Shown here one piece after another: positions 55,120 to 63,576 of a stretch of 64,000 nucleotides of DNA (position 1 is its first letter; every line of letters starts with the position of its first letter). Under the pieces are notes generated by a model. The model was not told the origin of the DNA, did no database searches, and saw only the letters and a program-made list of their open reading frames with translations. Made by a program: the position numbers and the translations under genes. The stretch lies in NCBI GenBank assembly GCA_963724825.1, contig CAVRWT010000006.1:62001-126000 (forward strand), given 5' to 3'. The stretch is from JALYNX01 sp963724825. Lineage in GTDB: Bacteria > Actinomycetota > Acidimicrobiia > Spongiisociales > ZC4RG35.

Positions 55120-56342
55120 AGATGCATGACGTCTGCATCGTCGGAGCCGGGTTGGTGGGGATGAGCGTTGGCCGGGCCGTCCTCGACCAGTATCCAGGTT
55201 CCTCCGTCGTGGTTCTGGATAAGGAGGCCGGGGTGGCCGCCCATCAGAGCAGCCACAACAGCGGCGTTGCCCATTCCGGTCTCTACTACCGCCCCGGATC
55301 CCTCAAGGCACGGCTTTGTGTGGAAGGGCGCGCCGAGCTGGAGCGACTCTGTGACTCAGCCTCCATCCCGTTCCGTCGGCTGGGGAAGTTGGTGATCGCC
55401 ACCGAGCCGGCCGAGCTCGGAGCCCTCGATGAGCTGGAGCGCCGGGGAACAGCCAACGGGTTGACCGGGATGCGTCGGCTGGACCTTGCAGGCATTCGTG
55501 AGATCGAGCCGGCGGCGACCGGGCTCCAGGGGCTACACGTGCCCGAAGCCGGTGTCGTGGACTTTCCTGGAGTGGCGGACCACCTTGCTGCCGAACTGCA
55601 ACGGAACGGCGCCGAGGTGCGTACCGGCCATGCCGTGACCGCAATCGACCACATAGCCGATGGGGCCCGGATCATGGCCGGTGACCAGGAAATCCGAGCC
55701 CGGATCATGGTCAATTGCGCCGGGCTCCACTCCGACCGGGTTGCCGCTCTGGCAGGTGTGAAGAGCGATATCCGGATCGTCCCCTTCCGGGGCGAGTACT
55801 ACACCCTCGATCCGGAGGTCTCCCATCTGGTCAGGGGGCTCGTCTATCCGGTGCCGGACCCACGGTTCCCATTCCTCGGAGTGCACTTCACCCGCCGGGT
55901 GGACGATTCGGTGGAGGTGGGGCCTAACGCGGTGCTCGCCTTGGGCCGGGAGCAGTATCGGGGCTCTCCAGTCGACTGGGGTGACGTCAAGGATGTCGCG
56001 ACCCTTGGAGGGTTCTGGCGATTGGCCGCCAAGCATTGGCTGACCGGCGGAGCCGAAGTTCTCAGATCGAAATCGAGGTCCCTCTATGCCCGCTCCGCCC
56101 AGCGACTGATCCCCGCCCTCAGAAGTGAGCACCTTCGTCATGGAGGCGCCGGTGTGCGGGCCCAGGCGCTGGGTCGTGATGGCCGATTGATCGACGACTT
56201 CGTCATCGAAGAGGTCGGGGCGACGTTGCACGTCCTCAATGCTCCATCGCCGGGGGCCACGGCGAGCCTCGCGATCGGAGCCCATATTGCAGGCCTGCTC
56301 AGGCCCCAGTTGGCCGGGTTGACCGGTGGAAGGGGTGTGTAG
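55116..56342 (+). CDS. lhgO: FAD-dependent oxidoreductase, L-2-hydroxyglutarate oxidase-like
   Basis: This protein of about 408 residues has an N-terminal FAD-binding motif (DVCIVGAGLVGMSVGRAVLD) and the LhgO hallmarks HQSSHNSGVAHSGLYYRPGS, PEAGVVDFPGVADHLAAEL, MVNCAGLHSDRVAALAG and PFRGEYYTL. LhgO oxidises L-2-hydroxyglutarate to 2-oxoglutarate, but related DAO-family enzymes use other 2-hydroxy acids. TTG 55116 overlaps the fused gene's stop (TTGA); ATG 55122 is the alternative. Its TAG stop lies inside motif C. Confidence 0.85.
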   Translation: MKMHDVCIVGAGLVGMSVGRAVLDQYPGSSVVVLDKEAGVAAHQSSHNSGVAHSGLYYRPGSLKARLCVEGRAELERLCDSASIPFRRLGKLVIATEPAELGALDELERRGTANGLTGMRRLDLAGIREIEPAATGLQGLHVPEAGVVDFPGVADHLAAELQRNGAEVRTGHAVTAIDHIADGARIMAGDQEIRARIMVNCAGLHSDRVAALAGVKSDIRIVPFRGEYYTLDPEVSHLVRGLVYPVPDPRFPFLGVHFTRRVDDSVEVGPNAVLALGREQYRGSPVDWGDVKDVATLGGFWRLAAKHWLTGGAEVLRSKSRSLYARSAQRLIPALRSEHLRHGGAGVRAQALGRDGRLIDDFVIEEVGATLHVLNAPSPGATASLAIGAHIAGLLRPQLAGLTGGRGV

Positions 56343-56352
56343 TGTGACTGTT
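56335..56352 (+). promoter_or_regulatory. Conserved 18-bp motif, copy C
   Basis: GTGTGTAGTGTGACTGTT, about 78 bp before the M24 start; its TAG doubles as the stop of the LhgO-like gene. A TTGACC 15 bp upstream of TAGTGT could be a -35 box. It matches copies A and B and heads the M24/E1 operon. Confidence 0.65.
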
Positions 56353-56429
56353 CACTGGTCACCCAGCCTGCCGAGGGTCGCGGTTCGAAAACGTGATGAA
56401 GAACTGACAGGAAAGAGGAGGAGAGAGCC

Positions 56430-57683
56430 ATGACCGACTTTCCGGTAGCCACCACCCCGGCCCCTGGGGTCATGGGGGTGGATTGGGAGGATCGCGTCGA
56501 TTTTCCGCGACTGCGCGCCTATCGCCTCGAGCGGGTACGGCAGCAACTGGAGGCCAATGGCCTGGGCGCGGTGCTCCTCTTCGAGACCTCCAACATTCGC
56601 TACGCCACCGCCACCCAGATCGGCTACTGGGCTTTCAACAAGGGTGAGCGCTTTGCACTGATCACGAGGAAGGGCCGTCCCCGAATCTGGGACTTCGGCT
56701 CGGCAGCCAAGGCGCATCGTCGGCAACTGCCCGAGATGTATGACCTGGAGAACTCGATCGGTGGGAATACCGGCCTCCAAGGCGCCATCGGTCCCAGCTC
56801 GGGGCTCCACACCCGTGCCGCTGCCGAGATCGCGGCGGTGCTTCGTGACGAAGGGCTTATCGACGATCTCCTGGGAGTCGACATGGCGGAGACCGCGGTA
56901 TTCCTTGCCCTGCAGAAGGAAGGCCTCCAGGTCACCGATGGCCAGCAGGCGATGATGCTCGCCCGTGAGATCAAGAGCTCGGACGAGATCGTCCTCCTCT
57001 CCCAGGCCAGCGCGATGGTGGACGGCGTCTATCACGAGATCTATGAGACTTTGAAGCCCGGGATCCGGGAATCCGACATCGTGGCTTTGGCCCACGGGCG
57101 CCTGTTCGAGATGGGCTCCGAGTTCGTCGAGGCCATCAATTCGATCGCCGGGGAGAGGTGCAGCCCGCACCCGCATGTCTTCAGCGACCGGATGATCCGG
57201 CCCGGCGACCAGGCTTACTTCGACATCATCCACGCCTACAACGGCTACCGGACCTGTTACTACCGGACCTTCGTCGTGGGGCGGGCGACCACCGCACAGC
57301 GCGACGCCTTCAAGCAGTCGCGGGAGTGGATGGACGCCGCAATCGAATTGGTTCGACCAGGCAACACCACCGACATGATCGCCAAGGTGTGGCCAAGGGC
57401 CGAGGACTTCGGCTTCGTGGATGAGATGGACGCCTTCGGCCTCCAATTCGGCCACGGCGTCGGGGTCGGCCTGCACGAGCGGCCGATCATCAGCAGGCTC
57501 AACTCACTCGACGACCCGATCGAGATCAAGGAGGGCATGTACTTCGCCCTCGAGACTTACGCACCGGCCACGGACGGGCGATCGGCAGCCAGGATCGAAG
57601 AGATGATGGTGGTCACCGCCGACGGGCCACAGATCACCACGCTCTTCCCCTGCGAGGAGTTGATGGTGGCGAATGAGTACTGA
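56430..57683 (+). CDS. M24-family (creatinase/Xaa-Pro aminopeptidase-fold) enzyme with a Cys in place of one metal Asp
   Basis: This 417-residue protein has a creatinase-type N-terminal domain and a pita-bread domain with YFDIIHAYNGY, FGHGVGVGLHERPII, FALETYAP and RIEEMMVV, giving Asp, His, Glu and Glu ligands. The second aspartate, expected 11 residues after the first, is Cys (RTCYYRTF). Metallopeptidases of this fold, prolidase-like enzymes and DMSP lyase DddP all keep that Asp, so substrate and metal use are probably different here. ATG 56430 has GGAGGAGAG upstream. The stop overlaps the E1-alpha gene by 11 bp, linking it to a 2-oxoacid dehydrogenase. Confidence 0.82.
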   Translation: MTDFPVATTPAPGVMGVDWEDRVDFPRLRAYRLERVRQQLEANGLGAVLLFETSNIRYATATQIGYWAFNKGERFALITRKGRPRIWDFGSAAKAHRRQLPEMYDLENSIGGNTGLQGAIGPSSGLHTRAAAEIAAVLRDEGLIDDLLGVDMAETAVFLALQKEGLQVTDGQQAMMLAREIKSSDEIVLLSQASAMVDGVYHEIYETLKPGIRESDIVALAHGRLFEMGSEFVEAINSIAGERCSPHPHVFSDRMIRPGDQAYFDIIHAYNGYRTCYYRTFVVGRATTAQRDAFKQSREWMDAAIELVRPGNTTDMIAKVWPRAEDFGFVDEMDAFGLQFGHGVGVGLHERPIISRLNSLDDPIEIKEGMYFALETYAPATDGRSAARIEEMMVVTADGPQITTLFPCEELMVANEY

Positions 57684-58743
57684 GGTCGACGCCGGGCTCT
57701 ACGACTACGCCCAGCGCCCACCCCGGCTCCCGAAGGCGACCAAGCCGGAGAACGACCGTCTCGAAATCGACCTCGAAACCCGCATCGAGATGTTCGAGAT
57801 GCAACAGGTGCTCCGACAGTTCGAGGATCGGGTCTACGACCTCTTCATGCAGAATCTGGTCAAGGGGACGAGCCACCTTTCGTTGGGTATGGAGGCCATC
57901 GCCACCGGCGTGGCCAAGGCGATGCGCCCCGACGACTACACCTTCGCCACCTATCGGGGCCATGCCCATACCGTCGCCAGGGGGGCTCCCCTCGGACCGG
58001 TGCTGGCGGAGCTCCTGGGGAGGGACACCGGCATCCTCGGGGGTAAGGGCGGCTCGATGCACCTCACCTCCGTCGAGCACGGGATGATGGGCAGCTACGC
58101 CATCATCGGCGCCCATCTCTGCGTCGCCAACGGCGCAGCCTGGTCGGCGCAACTACGGGGAACCGATCAGGTGGCTGTGGCCTTTTTCGGCGACGGCACC
58201 ACCAACATCGGAGCCTTCCACGAGGCCCTCAACCTGGCGTCGATTTGGCACCTCCCCGTGGTCTTCGTCTGTGAGAACAACCTGTACATGGAGTACACGC
58301 CGATCGACTTGGTGACCGCGGCTTCGAATCCCGCCGCCGGTCGGGCGCCCGCCTACGACCTCGAGCAGATCGTGATCGACGGCAACGACGCCGATGAGGT
58401 GTATGTGACCGCGAGATTGGCCATCGAGAAGGCCCGACGGGGCGAAGGGCCTTCTCTGATCGAGGCAGTCACTTACCGGCACGGCGGCCACAGTCGGGCC
58501 GACCCCGGCAAGTATCGCCCCGCCCAGGAGGTCGAGGCCTGGATGGCGCACGACCCGCTGCCGACCTATCACCAGCGCCTCCTGCGCCTCGGGGTCAACG
58601 AATCCAGGCTTTCCGACATCGTCCATCAGGTCACCGATCGCGTCGAGGAAGCCACAGCCTTTGCCAAGGCCGGGGAACGCCCGGGAGAACAAGTGCTGAT
58701 GACCGACGTCTGGGCCGATGGGGGGTCGTCTTGGCGGAACTGA
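57673..58743 (+). CDS. acoA: Thiamine-diphosphate-dependent 2-oxoacid/acetoin dehydrogenase E1 alpha
   Basis: This 356-residue protein matches the E1-alpha subunits of acetoin/pyruvate-type dehydrogenases: SHLSLGMEAIATGVAKAM, YRGHAHTVARGAPL, GGKGGSMHLTSVEHGMMGSY, and the ThDP/Mg motif FFGDGTTNIGAFHEALNLAS ending in CENNLYMEYTP. It decarboxylates a 2-oxoacid (or cleaves acetoin) with E1-beta. ATG 57673 overlaps the M24 gene and its stop overlaps E1-beta by 13 bp. The acetoin assignment rests on overall resemblance only. Confidence 0.85.
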   Translation: MSTEVDAGLYDYAQRPPRLPKATKPENDRLEIDLETRIEMFEMQQVLRQFEDRVYDLFMQNLVKGTSHLSLGMEAIATGVAKAMRPDDYTFATYRGHAHTVARGAPLGPVLAELLGRDTGILGGKGGSMHLTSVEHGMMGSYAIIGAHLCVANGAAWSAQLRGTDQVAVAFFGDGTTNIGAFHEALNLASIWHLPVVFVCENNLYMEYTPIDLVTAASNPAAGRAPAYDLEQIVIDGNDADEVYVTARLAIEKARRGEGPSLIEAVTYRHGGHSRADPGKYRPAQEVEAWMAHDPLPTYHQRLLRLGVNESRLSDIVHQVTDRVEEATAFAKAGERPGEQVLMTDVWADGGSSWRN

Positions 58744-59705
58744 GCTACCGCGAGGCCGTCGCCCGGGGAATCGCCCAGGAGATGCGGCGCGATCCGACGC
58801 TGGTCATGCTCGGCGAGGACATTGCCGGCGCCGGGGGGGTTTTCAAGACGACAGTCGGCCTGCTCGAGGAATTCGGCCCGACCCGGATCCGCGACACCCC
58901 GATCTCCGAGCAGGCGATCCTGGGGGCGGCGATGGGGGCGGCGATGACCGGGGTGCCGGTGATCGCCGAGATCATGTTCTCCGACTTCCTGGCGGTGTGC
59001 TTCGACATGGTCGCCAATGAGATGGCGAAGACGAGGTACATGACCGGCGGGCAGTTCACGGTCCCGGTGGTGATTCGCACCGCCAACGGGGGCGGAGTGC
59101 GGTTCGGCGCCCAGCACAGCCAGAGCGTCGAGAACTGGTGCATGATGATCCCCGGGCTCAAGGTGGTGGCGCCGTCGACCCCTGAGGACGTCGTCGGCCT
59201 GATGGCGGCGGCGGTTCGCGATCCCGACCCCGTCGTCTTCTTCGAGCACAAGTCGCTGATGGCAACCAAGTCAGAGGTTCCAGACACCGAGATCGTCGGA
59301 ACACTCGGTGAGGCCCGGGTGGTTCGCGCCGGCAGCGACTGCACGATTGCGGCCCTGGCCTTCATGGTGCCTCGGGCCCTGGAGGCGGCCGAGCGTCTCG
59401 CCGCCGAGGGGGTCTCGGCCGAGGTGATCGACCTTCGGAGCCTGGTCCCGCTCGACACCAAGGCGATCCTGAGCTCGGTGGCGAAGACGGGCTGGCTGTT
59501 CACCGTCGAGGAGAATCCGCGGTTGTGTGGTTGGGGGGCCGAAGTGGCGTCGATCGTCGCCGAGGAGGCTTTCTGGGATCTGGATGGCCCGGTGATTCGG
59601 ATCACCACCCCCCACATTCCCCTTCCCGCAGCTGAGAATCTCGAGGATCTAGCGATCCCGTCGGTGGACCGGATCTACGAGACGATCAGGAAGTCACTCG
59701 GCTGA
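58731..59705 (+). CDS. acoB: 2-oxoacid/acetoin dehydrogenase E1 beta
   Basis: This 324-residue protein is the E1-beta partner: YREAVARGIAQEMRRDPTLV, LGEDIAGAGGVFKTT, RIRDTPISEQAILGAAMGAA, IPGLKVVAPSTPEDVVGLM, and the C-terminal transketolase domain EVIDLRSLVPLDTKAILSSV. The start TTG at 58731 lies within E1-alpha. No E2 or E3 gene follows; the next gene is on the other strand. The pair must borrow E2/E3 encoded elsewhere or use another acceptor. Confidence 0.88.
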   Translation: MAELSYREAVARGIAQEMRRDPTLVMLGEDIAGAGGVFKTTVGLLEEFGPTRIRDTPISEQAILGAAMGAAMTGVPVIAEIMFSDFLAVCFDMVANEMAKTRYMTGGQFTVPVVIRTANGGGVRFGAQHSQSVENWCMMIPGLKVVAPSTPEDVVGLMAAAVRDPDPVVFFEHKSLMATKSEVPDTEIVGTLGEARVVRAGSDCTIAALAFMVPRALEAAERLAAEGVSAEVIDLRSLVPLDTKAILSSVAKTGWLFTVEENPRLCGWGAEVASIVAEEAFWDLDGPVIRITTPHIPLPAAENLEDLAIPSVDRIYETIRKSLG

Positions 59706-59709
59706 GTGC

Positions 59710-60133
59710 TCAACGCACCAGCAGTAAGTCACAGGTGCCGCTGTGGACCACGTCCTGGGCAGTGGAGCCGAGGATGAGCTTCTTGACCCATCCCAGGCCG
59801 CGGGTGCCGACTACCAGGAGTTCGGCTTCGATCTCGGCGCAGTAGTCGACCAGTGCCCTGCCGGGCGAGCCCTCGCGGTCGACACGCACTACCTCCAAGC
59901 CGGCGTCCTCCAGGAGTGGTTGCGCTGACTCCCAAGCGACGGCCCGCTGCTCGCTGGCCATGTCACGGGTGTCGACTGTCACGTCGTCGGGAAAATGGAG
60001 CAGGGCAGGGCTCAGGTCGGTCGCGTGGAGGATGTGCAGATCTGCGCCATGCAGCCGCGCCTCGTCGATGGCCTTGGCGAGAGCCGCGGAGGCTCGGATC
60101 AGAGCCGTCTATTCCGACCACGACATGTCCCAC
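59710..60133 (-). CDS. Universal stress protein, UspA family (frame broken near 60093)
   Basis: The N-terminal frame gives VVVGIDGSDPS from the GTG at 60133. Removing one C near 60090-60095 continues as AALAKAIDEARLHGADLHIL and LSPALLHFPDDVTVDTRD, which joins the open C-terminal frame (LLEDAGLEVVRVDREGSPG). The ATP-binding signature G-2x-G-9x-GS is complete in VVGTRGLGWVKKLILGSTAQ. About 140 residues, the family norm. It is cytoplasmic and usually induced by starvation or stress. Confidence 0.82.
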
Positions 60134-60209
60134 AAGCCAAGTTTGGCATAGGTGCCGTTGATGTCGTGCCCGTCCTATGTGCCATAGTCCAGAGCCGTCG
60201 AATTCGGAG

Positions 60210-61239
60210 ATGAAGGTGCACACCGCGGATGAATCTCGATACCAACAGATGACCTACGCCCGCAGCGGGCGCAGTGGGCTCGACCTGCCCCGGATCTCAC
60301 TCGGGCTGTGGCACAACTTCGGCGGGGATTCGATCTCCGACGATGCCCGCGAGATGCTGCTCCAGGCATTCGACCACGGCATCACCCATTTCGATCTCGC
60401 CAACAACTACGGGCCACCGGCCGGGTCCGCCGAGGCCAACTTCGGGACGGTCATGGCCACCGACCTGGCGCCCTATCGGGACGAGCTGGTCATCTCCACC
60501 AAGGCCGGCTACTGGATGTGGGATGGCCCCTACGGGGAGTGGGGGTCGCGGAAGTATCTGACCGCCAGCCTCGATCAGAGCCTGCGGCGGATGGGCCTCG
60601 ACTACGTCGACATCTTCTACTCGCACCGCTTCGACCCCTCGACACCTCTCGAAGAGACTCTGGGTGCCCTGGATCAGCGCGGTTCGAGCCGGGAAGGCGC
60701 TCTACGCCGGGATCTCCTCCTACAGCCCGGCCAAGACCCGGGAAGCAGCGGCGATCCTCCGTGACCTGGGCACCCCGTGCCTCATCCATCAGCCTTCGTA
60801 CTCGATGTTCAACCGGTGGATCGAGGACGGTCTTCTCGATGTCCTGGGTGAGGAAGGAATCGGTTGCATCGTCTTCTCGCCGCTGGCGCAAGGCTTGCTC
60901 AGCGACAAGTACCTCAACGGGGTGCCGGAGAACTCGCGAGTGATGACCGGGGATTCCTTTGATCAGCGGATGCTCAGCGAGGACAACCTGGCCCGGGTTC
61001 GCGGCCTCCACGAGATTGCCCGGGATCGGGGCCAAACCCTGGCTCAGATGGCCATTGCCTGGGTGCTTCGGGATCCGCGGGTCACTTCGGCCCTGGTTGG
61101 GGCCAGGAACTGGACGCAGATCGAGGACCTGCTCGGTGCACTCGACAACCTGGGCTTCACCGACCAGGAGTTGTCTGAGATCGATCGCTACGCGGTCGAC
61201 GGCAGTCTCAACCTCTGGGCCGCCTCCAGCGAGAGCTGA
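60210..61239 (+). CDS. Aldo/keto reductase, YghZ/Kv-beta type (frame broken near 60673)
   Basis: The first frame carries YARSGRSGLDLPRISLGLWH, ITHFDLANNYGPPAGSAE (catalytic Asp and Tyr), ELVISTKAGYWMW (Lys) and DYVDIFYSHRFDPSTPL (His). Removing one C near 60671-60675 gives ALDSAVRAGKALYAGISSYS and the normal C-terminal half (CIVFSPLAQGLLSDKYL, ALVGARNWTQIEDLLGAL). Total about 343 residues. Such enzymes reduce aldehydes such as glyceraldehyde 3-phosphate and methylglyoxal with NADPH. ATG 60210 is preferred; ATG 60249 is possible. It converges with the glycosidase gene. Confidence 0.87.
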
Positions 61240-61241
61240 CG

Positions 61242-63010
61242 CTAACGCGAGAGCTTGAAGGCCAGATCCCGGTGAAAGTCGGGTAGGGCCACCACGCACG
61301 GGGTATCGAACGGGCACTCGACAGTGAACGGCTCCAGCCATTCCCCGGCCCAGGTGTCGTACGGGGTGACGGTCCAGGTCCCTCCTGCCAGGCTGTCGAT
61401 GGTCGCGACCACCCCGGAGCGCACCGTGTCGTCGGCCCGGATCTCGTCCATCGACGCCCCCTCGAGGGCAAAGTCCTGGACCCAGAACAGACCGCCGGCC
61501 TCACCGGCGACGCCCCAGCCCCGGACCTCGGGATCGCTAGTCGATACGAGCAGAGCGTCAGGGTCGTAGGTGACCAGTGGCACCTCCTCGACGAAGGTGG
61601 CGAACCGAGCCATGTCTTCCTGCATCGACTGGTCGAACTCGCCGTAGCCGTGGCCGTCGTTCCATTCGGCCGGCGTCATCGCCGCTCCCGCAGCCAGCGC
61701 CGCCCAGTTGGCGTTGTGCATCATCTCCGGATAGGTCTGCTGGCCCCGGTCGCCATACTCACCGATCCAGTTCGGCTTCTCCTCCCGATCCCACATCAGC
61801 GTTGTCCAGTCCGCGACCAGATCAGCGGCCCGGATCGGATCGCCCTCGAATTCGTAGAGGTGCATCTGGGGCATGTCCATCACCGCATGGCCTTCGGGCC
61901 AATCGACCGACCCCGACATGGTCGCCGTGGTCGGGTGTCGATACGGGTCGTGGTCCTGGAAGTAGGCGTTGAGACGCTCGTGCCAGGGATTGGTCTGCTC
62001 GTAGGCCTCGGTGCCGTTGATCTCGGTGATGGTTTGCCACATCGCAATGGCGGGGGAGTGCGCCCAGCGGGCGATGGTGTAGCGGTAGTAGTTCTCCTGC
62101 CAGGCGAGCGACTCTGGATCCGTGAAGAAGCCATCGATGTCGGTCAGATGGTTGAACCCGTTTTGCTCCCAGCGCGAATCGCCCCAGGGGTGGTTGTCGG
62201 TGCGCAGGTATTGGTGGGTCCAAATCGTGAAGGAGAGGGTTGCTCCGGCCGCCTCCGTCTCGGCGAGGATGTAGTCGATGACCCCGGCCTGAGCCGAGGA
62301 ATAGTCGTCGTAGGCCTCGGCGGTGATGTTGTTGTTCCAGGTCGGCCACCACATCACGAAGTTCTCCCCGAAGTCCTTCATCTGGTTGAGAAGGCGGAAG
62401 CCTTGACCCGAGGGGTCGGGCCCGCCAAAGGCCATCCCCAGGTCGGCATGACCCCGCCCGTACCACGGGGTGCCGTCGCTCCAGGCGAGGTATCGGGGGC
62501 TGTAGGTGGGGTCAACCGTTTCTCCGATCTGAAGCCATCCGTGACGATCGGACTCGGTCACCTTGAAGGTCCCCGGTGCCAGGCTCACTCTGTCCGCTCT
62601 GGTCGGTCACGGTGACCGTGTAGGCCCAGTCGCCCACCTCGGAGGGTGTGAACCGGATTCGCCACGCCCCTTCCCCATCCCAGAACCCGGGGACAGCGAA
62701 CTCGGAACCGTCGGGAGCGACAAAGACCGCATCGAGCGCGACCTCTCGTTGGTCGTAGGGGTTTTCGTACTCGGGCCGAGAGGTCGATGGTGGCCTCCAA
62801 CATCTCGTAGTTGCCCAGGCTCTTCGCGGAGAGGGTGACCCCGTCGATCGAGGGCAACTCGACGTTCGGGATGGAGGTCGATGCAACCGGGGTGGTGACC
62901 GTTGACCCGGAGCTTGCGCCGTCCGTGCAGCCAGAGGTCAGGAGCAGGGTTGCGACGACGGCGATCGGCCAGAGATGCACATGACCCCGGTTGTGGTTCT
63001 CGGTCAGCAA
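61242..63010 (-). CDS. Lipoprotein glycoside hydrolase with DUF5060-type N-terminal domain (two frame breaks)
   Basis: Three frames read as one protein of about 590 residues. The N-terminus is a lipoprotein signal (IAVVATLLLTSGCTDG). One extra base near 62774 leads into PEYENPYDQREVALDAVFVA and WRIRFTPSEVGDWAYTVTVT, a DUF5060-type beta-sandwich. One extra G in the CCCC run at 62571-62574 (plus strand) leads into the catalytic barrel: YLAWSDGTPWYGRGHADLG, NFVMWWPTWNNN, MWQTITEINGTEAYEQTN and KPNWIGEYGDRG, where the Glu residues are candidate acid/base and nucleophile. The barrel resembles DUF4038/cellulase-like glycosidases. TTG 63010 or GTG 62980 is the start. It probably degrades polysaccharide outside the cell. 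Confidence 0.75.
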
Positions 63011-63063
63011 AGCCGGCGGATCGTAGGAGGGCCAGGGGTGAGGTGTATAGGGTCGATCCGATC

Positions 63064-63576
63064 ATGGGAGCGACCGATCACATCGTCATGGTCGGCGCCA
63101 TGGGGGCAGGCAAGACCACCGTTGGCAGGGGTATCGCCGAGCGTCTGGGACTGAGGTATGTCGATTCCGACGACCAGATCCAGTCTCTCACCGGCCGTAA
63201 AGGTGCGCAGATTGCAGAGGAGGACGGGGTGGAAGCTTTGCACGAACTGGAGCTGGCGGTTTTCTGGGATGCAATGAATTCAGACGAGCCCTCGGTCATC
63301 TCCGCCGCCGCCAGTGTCATCGAAAACGAAGAAGCTCGCGACGCGATTCGAGAAAGCGACTGTGTCTGGGTCGATGCCCCCGAGGATGCGCTCCGTCTTC
63401 GACGATCGACTTCCACCCATCGCCGGGAGGTCAGCGACGAGGAAGTGAAGCGCCTGACGGCAAGAGCCCCTTTGTTCGCCGGTTGCGCCGCCGTGAGAAT
63501 CGACACCGACGCAGTGAATGAGCATGATGCCGTCTCCATCGCCATCGAGGCGATCACCGGAGGGGAAGAGGGATGA
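63064..63576 (+). CDS. Shikimate-kinase-like P-loop kinase
   Basis: This 170-residue protein has a P-loop near the N-terminus (HIVMVGAMGAGKTTVGRGIA), LGLRYVDSDDQIQSLTGRKG with the Asp of the shikimate-binding fold, and a lid-like Arg segment (RRSTSTHRREVSDEEVK). Overall it is an AroK/gluconate-kinase relative, but no aro genes are nearby and the RxxxG...GGG substrate motif of shikimate kinase is not seen. ATG 63064 is chosen; the long upstream extension overlaps the divergent lipoprotein gene. The stop overlaps the next gene (ATGA). A sugar or other small-molecule kinase role is possible. Confidence 0.75.
   Translation: MGATDHIVMVGAMGAGKTTVGRGIAERLGLRYVDSDDQIQSLTGRKGAQIAEEDGVEALHELELAVFWDAMNSDEPSVISAAASVIENEEARDAIRESDCVWVDAPEDALRLRRSTSTHRREVSDEEVKRLTARAPLFAGCAAVRIDTDAVNEHDAVSIAIEAITGGEEG

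Noticed and set aside
56430..57683. DMSP lyase DddP
   Set aside because: The fold and length are similar, but the metal-ligand Asp is replaced by Cys and no other DMSP genes are present, so the name is not supported.
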